Shown piece by piece: positions 58,854 through 64,000 of a DNA stretch of 64,000 bases. The stretch covers positions 5,305,994 to 5,369,993 of the forward strand of contig CAJINV010000001.1 of the NCBI GenBank assembly GCA_905178155.1. The letters are read 5' to 3'. Both the position numbers and the translations under genes were made by a program. The notes below the pieces were generated by a model. The model did not search any database. It had not been told where the DNA came from and worked only from the letters and a program-made list of their open reading frames with translations. Source of the DNA: Amoebophrya sp. A120. Its lineage: Eukaryota > Sar > Dinophyceae > Syndiniales > Amoebophryaceae. Every line of letters starts with the position of its first letter. Within the stretch, counting starts at the first letter, position 1.

Positions 58854-59908
58854 GATCCTCTCGTCGAAAGTGTCGATGCAGTAAAAATGTAGTAAACGAA
58901 TATCCTCCCGGAACCAAGGATAGGTACAAGCGAAAACAGGATTAGAAGTGGATGGAAGTTATTTCGAAGTAGCGAGTCTAAAAATGTTCTGTCCTCACTC
59001 GGAAAGAGTAAGGGAGACGATTCTCTACTGGGAGACGATGATTCTAAACACCAAAGAAAGGGCACGAGAGTTTAGGGTTCCTGAAAGTTTTGGATTTGGA
59101 TTTACTTTTCAACATCATTATCAATCTTCAAAATGGCAAGTCATGATGTTCCGCAGTCTTTGAAAAGAAGCACGAGATTCGCACGATACGACGACGGAGT
59201 TTCGCTACTACCAGCTAGGACGTATCACGAAGAATGAGTTACTGCTGTTGCAGTTCAAACGAGCACCACAACTATTTTTCCTACTTGCTACGACAAGAAA
59301 CCAGCACGACGGTGATGTTTCCACGAAAGAGAAAAGCCGTGCAGGACTTTCAGCACGAAGGAAACGGCATGATCGCGTACGAAGCAATTCCAAACGTCAT
59401 GGAGTCTTTATGTTTTTAGGTTTTGCTCCTGCTACTGATTCTGCGCAAGAGGAGCAGAATCCGTTTTGTCTCAAGAATGAAGTTGGAATCATGTTTCTCT
59501 TTCTGTTTTCATTTCACGAACTATGCGTGCAACATCGCATTCACTGCCAGTTCAGACCGATCGCGCCATTTTTGTGGACGCAAGACCAAAAGGAATTATC
59601 GCAGTCTTTCATTGAGCAGTTACAATAAGCTCGTTGAGTCCAACAAAAACTCATGACAGGCTGACAATGTTGTAAAAATGTCATGCATACCCGACGGACT
59701 GCACCACATCAAAAACCTTTGCACCGTCCGTCGCCGCAAGCAGCTTCGGGCGATGTAAAAATGTCATGCGCACAGCGACGTCAGCGGGCAAAATTTCCGA
59801 AGCTAAGTTTTCCGAATTGGCTCCCGACTTTTCCGGCCGGTCAGCAAAAGCAACGTCGTGTACTGCAGAAGTGAGGCCAGGAGGCGAGCCGCGTACTTAC
59901 GACGGGTT
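58854..59908. other. Intergenic, no gene seen
   Basis: This is the 5' flank of the ABC transporter and 3' flank of the membrane-protein gene. Apart from the direct repeat at 59671-59769 I see no structure. The plus-strand frame beginning at 59766 overlaps the last exon of the upstream gene and opposes it. Confidence 0.5.
59671..59769. repeat. 16-bp direct repeat TGTAAAAATGTCATGC, two copies
   Basis: Identical copies lie at 59671-59686 and 59754-59769, 83 bp apart. The first 12 bases (TGTAAAAATGTC) equal part of the inverted end of the introner element at 13466. No matching inverted partner or target duplication was found, so this may be a remnant or chance. Confidence 0.6.
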
Positions 59909-62058
59909 TCAGCCACAAAAGAGCAATGGCACAGCCAGCGCTCGTCCGAAAACAACGCCAAAGGATACGCCACAAACTACCCAGTCGTCGATTACGCCGA
60001 TGAATGCGAGCGAAAAAAGCACTTGCGCGACACTATGTTTATTTTTCGACGGGATTGAAATACGACGCTTTTTTCTACTGCCTCCCATCAAATGCAAAAA
60101 TGCCTTGAAAAATGAGAGCCAACATAGATGTACATCCATATCAATTGGACCAATTGCGGAAAGGCCGTGAAGTACTTACTTCTTCCATCCATACAGACCC
60201 CAGCAATCCAAACGTGACACCGTTTGTTGCAAATGCAATGCCCACACCAAGCATAGCGCTGATTCGGCGGATGCTGTAGTTGCATTTGCAAGGGCATCAC
60301 ATTGACATACGCACGAAAAAATTCTCGTCTCGGAGCAGCAACACTGGTTAAAAATAAAAAGCGATGAAAAAAATAAGACCCACACTGAGTAAAAGAAAAC
60401 GCAATGACTAGAGTGATGTGGAATACTAGCCCGGAACGTCGACAAGCTGCCCTTCTTTATCATAGACTGGGTGAAAGCGTCCGGCGCACAAGCGGCTGCG
60501 GTATGCAGGTGGGTGAAAAAAACGTGCTTCAACTCTGTCTCCTCGCAGCGCAACCGGAGCGGTTTCCAAATCTAAACCAAGTTCGCTCTCGACTTGTGGT
60601 CCTTTCCAACGACAGAACGTCATGGATGCTTCCGTAAAAAATCGCATAGGAACAACTCAATTGAGCGCCAAAACAGACAAAGACAGGCGAAACGCACTTT
60701 TTCCAATCTCGTACCCAGCGCAGAATTATGCCGACATAGAGAAAGTAGAGCCCCACACGAGCAAGACAGCAGTGGATTCGATGTCTCTTGAGCAGCAAGC
60801 TGCATGCGAAGAGCACCACGTCGGCAACCAGCGCCGTGCAGTACACGACGGCCCAAACACTGTCCCGCGTTGTCTCCTGCTCGCTTTTCGGCTTCCGTTC
60901 GTCCCAGGTGTTTGCCACAACAAAGCCCGCTACTGGAACCTGATCGCCGTTCCAGCTCTTTGATGTTGCCCCATACCCAGCAGTCTGGTGGTACATCAGT
61001 GGTTGCTGGTCATTCTGTCTCTGTCCCTGCAGTGCCGGCGCATGATTCGGATGATAGTGTGTCGCGTAGCCGTCAGGTCGAAGAGCGCTCTCCTGCGGAC
61101 CTGGCTCAAACATTCTTGAACCTCCTCCCTTCCAGACATCGCGCGGCGGAGGTGTCCTACTGCAAGGGCTCCGCTGCCCCGATGAATTATACCTTGTCGG
61201 GTAGAAGTTCTCCTTGTTACAACTCATTTCACAAGGACATCCTGCAGGACCCACATGCTGTGGCGCACCGCCAACTGCTGGATGCATTTTTTTGCTTTCT
61301 GGTTTTGTGGACTGAAAATGCGAACTGCTGGACCTTCTGTTCAACATATCTGCCGGCTCAACATGTTTCCTCCCATACTTGTGCGAGTGATAGGAGGGAG
61401 GCTGTGTACCATAACCGCTACCGCTTGATCCTCGACGATGTCGCTCATTAGTTGTGGGATGTTGATGCGCCGTACCACCAACACCACCAGTACCTACAGG
61501 CGTGACCGGCACGACCGGAGACCGCTGATGAGAGTGCTCCGAGGGGCAGCTTCCACGCGACTGATGGTTGTAGCAGGACACCACGACCGGATTCCGCGGT
61601 GAATACGGACTCAATATCTTCTGGTTGAAGGAGCTCGCGTTGGGATTTATCGAAATGTTGTTGAAGACGACAGGGTTCTCCTCTTGGTCCGTGCGTCTTC
61701 GTGGCAGGTCCAGTTGTCCGTTGCTGTAGTCCAACGGCGCAACAGCTCTCACTTGTAGTTCGGGTGCTCGTCCGGCTGCAGCCTGTACCACAACTTGCGG
61801 AGCTCGTTGTTGAGGACTGTGCACCATCATAGTAGTACTCGGATCATCGTTTCTTGATGCGACAGCCTGGGCGTGCGTTGCCCGGGCCGCGGATGGATTT
61901 TGCGCCGGGTGCCGTCCCTCCGCGGTCGTTGGCGGGCGGTAAAAGGCTTGCGTTTGCTGCAGCAGGGCCCGCGTCCGGTCGTCCACTGCGTCCTCAGGCT
62001 CCGCATCCGGTTCCACTTCCGGCTGGAACTCACCGTTGCTCCTGTTGATTCCTGACAT
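59909..62058 (-). CDS. Putative multi-pass membrane protein with long disordered N-terminus, four exons
   Basis: The model is exons 62058-60715, 60587-60427, 60273-60180 and 60103-59909, with GT-AG introns, giving 597 aa. Donors GTACGAG, GTATTC and GTAAGTAC look good; the second exon's acceptor (AGTCGAG) is tentative because the frame stays open upstream of it. Residues 1-385 are rich in Pro, Gln, Ser, Arg and His. After DSVWAVVY come about four hydrophobic helices: VVYCTALVADVVLFACSLLL, VGLYFLYVGIIL, ISAMLGVGIAFATNGVTFGL and a last one around VLFSLAFIGVIDDW. The soluble loop between helices 2 and 3 ends YDKEGQLVDVPGY, spanning an intron. I do not recognise the family. An alternative start at 62115 adds 19 residues; I chose Met at 62058 because the extension is not conserved-looking. 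Confidence 0.6.
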
Positions 62059-62856
62059 GATTGCTTCCAAATTGAGTGTGATGTTGTTCTTCAACGCTAA
62101 ATGCGATATTAGCACTAAAATCGCTAAGAACCTCCTTGGAGAAACTCACGACGCATACGTATTCGGAGCATCAAATTGAAATCTTCATCTTCGATAAACA
62201 TGCATCGGTATATAGAAGCGGAAAAACACCAGTACCTCGTGCAGATCTCCAAATGTGTTGGCTTCAAAAGGAAAAAATGAACTTGCTGTTCTTGTTGCAC
62301 AAAAAAGTGCCAATTTGAATTTGATCTCACATATGGAGAAAAATTAGCACGCGATCTTCAAGGTCACAAATTGACACTTGACAGGAACCAGCAAAGTTGC
62401 AAAGGAAAAAAAATCAGTAAGACCGGAACGCAATTCAAATTCTCAAACAGTCACAGAGAGAAAGCAAAAACGACCGAGGATCACGTCACAGATATTTTGT
62501 CACTTTGTCCGTTGTTGGAGAGCATCGTCTGCAAGAGGAGCTCCTCCGACACTACTCATGCAATGACGTCGACATTTTTCATACCGGGCTGCGTGTAGGC
62601 ACAGGTAGCAGTAAACTACCCTGAAAGTTATTTGCGTCAAACACAGTAAAAACTAAAATTAAAAAGCGTCGCTATTATCCACCGAGGCGCGACGTCTGCT
62701 TCATGTTGCAGCTTTTCACCAGCATAATTCCCTTGCGTTGTACCGCCCAGTGCTCATAGCGGTGTTCAAACTCTGTCTTCGATTCCGCAAAGAGAGGCCA
62801 AACTGAGAAGTGCGAACGCAAGGTGCAGCGGGTCTTCTCTGGCCTACATCGGCTCG
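62059..62856. other. Intergenic, no gene seen
   Basis: This is AT-rich sequence between the phosphatase and the membrane-protein gene. A minus-strand frame at 62860-62675 (ending QTSRLGG) looks mildly coding and could be an alternative last exon of the phosphatase, but the acceptor used in the model stops the protein earlier at 62857. Confidence 0.4.
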
Positions 62857-63998
62857 TCAATAGTCTGGCGCGATGTCAGGCACTCCGGTTCGATGATCCT
62901 CCGATGACATGTACCTGAAAAGTTGTTTCGTATATCGTTCGCCGCACAGGTAGAGGTGCTCGCCCAAGGACGGTCATTTCTGTACAGCAGAGACTTGCGA
63001 AGAAGTACCTGCATCCCTAAAAGTTGACTAGCTCCTCCATCAGTCACGAGAATTTCATTGTACCACTCTGTGTATTTCCACATGTCGATCGTCGGTTCCC
63101 GGAAGTTTTTTTCTTCGAATTCGCACAGCTGCTCCATGAAACCCAAATTCGGCGTGATCGCCGCTCGCCGCGAACGCACCAGGAAAAAGGCGTCGTGCAG
63201 GGTGTAGTTTAGCTTGGCCATGAGGTACGAAATCACGACGGTGGCCGACCGGGAGACGCCGGCGCGGCAGTGCACAAAAACGCTCGGATATGGGGCCGAA
63301 AGAAAAACTCCTTCACATTTCTTATACGCAATGATTTTCCAGACATGGTGTGCGCAAGAGATTGTTTTTTGACAGAAACAATTATCTCAATCGTCCTCAA
63401 AAAGGTGGGGAACTAACACTCCGATGCATTTTCAGCAACCCAAACGTTTTGTGAAGTGGCTTTTTCCCTGCATACCTCCTCCTTCGACGTGAACGAGTGA
63501 ATGAAGTCATGCGCCTCCTCGAAGTACCTGATTGAGCCAAACAGCTTCCAACTCTTCAACACAAAAGCAAAACTTGAAGTTTCAACCTTCAGCACACGCA
63601 ACATGCATGACAATAAACCTCCAAAAATTCCAGTCATCAACACGGTTACTTTCTATGCGATAGGCATACCTCGCAACTACAGAAAAGTAATTTAAGTTTT
63701 AATACAGGTGTATGGGTTCCCGAGACTGGTCCTCGACATCGACGCGAAAGTATTTTATATCTGCCTGTTCCTCGGTGACCAAGAATTCCGTGTACGGACA
63801 GCAGCAGACCACCGCGACGATCTGGTACTGCCGCAAGACCTCGGGGTCACTTGCCGTTTCAATGGTCCCCAAATGCCAAATATAGCCGCCGGGGCGGAGG
63901 TAGTGAGGTCGTGGGCGTTTTCTTGCCGGCCGTCGCCTTGGCCGCGGCTTTGCTTTTTCTGGCCTCGCCATACCGCCGTGAGTAACGTTAGGCCTCAC
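62857..63998 (-). CDS. Dual-specificity protein phosphatase, four exons, 5' end uncertain
   Basis: Exons are 63998-63706, 63551-63476, 63320-62986 and 62914-62857, with GT-AG introns in phases 2, 0 and 2, giving about 253 aa. The core reads like a compact DSP: IWHLGTIETASDPEVLRQY, VDVEDQ (general-acid Asp region), YFEEAHDFIHS and the P-loop HCRAGVSRSATVVISYLM with catalytic Cys and Arg, then FLVRSRRAAITPNLGF, the usual AYxxVxxxRPxxxPN position. The second intron junction adds KCEGVFLSAPYPS before the P-loop. The N-terminal 30 residues are Arg/Pro/Lys-rich. Translation may begin at 63998, at 63971, or in an exon beyond the window edge. The last exon (ending DHRTGVPDIAPDY) is the least certain. 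Substrates cannot be inferred. Confidence 0.82.
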
Positions 63999-64000
63999 GG

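Noticed and set aside
59766-60170. 134-codon plus-strand frame
   Set aside because: It opposes all neighbours, overlaps the last exon of the minus-strand membrane protein and shows no domain. Not impossible, but unsupported.
60225-60295. Inverted TTGCAAATGCAA / TTGCATTTGCAA pair as another introner element
   Set aside because: The arms are short palindromes, there is no 5-bp duplication and the interval is explained by an exon and its acceptor.

Overview
This is a nuclear eukaryotic window, most likely from a dinoflagellate-lineage protist and probably a parasitic syndinian such as Amoebophrya. Three things point there. (1) Every gene I can support lies on the minus strand, twelve in a row, as in dinoflagellate unidirectional arrays. 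(2) Many genes are compact and several carry very short introns (32, 37 and 56 nt) beside ordinary GT-AG introns. (3) Two genes are interrupted by four short inverted-repeat elements with 5-bp target duplications that must be removed as introns without GT-AG ends. Introner-like elements of this kind have been reported in Amoebophrya (from memory, not checked). The species itself is inference.

Layout, all minus strand: a type I membrane protein (439-1404); an LC8-like dynein light chain in three small exons (2226-2932); a SMYD-like SET protein with one introner element (3445-5347); a TMEM216-like ciliary transition-zone protein (5402-6745); a pyrimidine 5'-nucleotidase-like HAD protein (7599-9278); a ZC2HC1-like zinc-finger protein of 1241 aa rebuilt across two GT-AG introns and three introner elements (9862-14505); a GEN1-like XPG nuclease (15082-17928); a small protein with a cytochrome b5-like fold that lacks the expected haem ligands (19201-20301); a giant midasin-like gene (21334-50951); a full ABCA-type ABC transporter (52263-58853); a multi-pass membrane protein with a long disordered N-terminus (59909-62058); and a dual-specificity phosphatase at the right edge (62857-63998).

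The outstanding object is the 29.6-kb gene at 21334-50951. Six large open frames that look like separate genes join, in phase, through eight GT-AG introns into one predicted protein of about 9,568 residues. Its order is a helical N-terminus, six midasin/dynein-type AAA modules, a linker of about 3,000 residues, several ASH/MSP-type immunoglobulin-like repeats, a helical region, an acidic region, and four VWA domains. Odd-numbered AAA modules keep Walker motifs and even-numbered ones are degenerate. Canonical midasin has one C-terminal VWA (MIDAS) domain and no ASH repeats, so this looks like a distinct, expanded AAA-ring/VWA machine.

The genes do not form an obvious pathway. Two (dynein light chain, TMEM216-like) are ciliary or cytoskeletal and the ASH repeats of the giant protein recall axonemal proteins such as hydin. 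No rRNA, tRNA, CRISPR or classical transposase gene was recognised. All exon models are hand-built from the sequence and phase; none has transcript support here.
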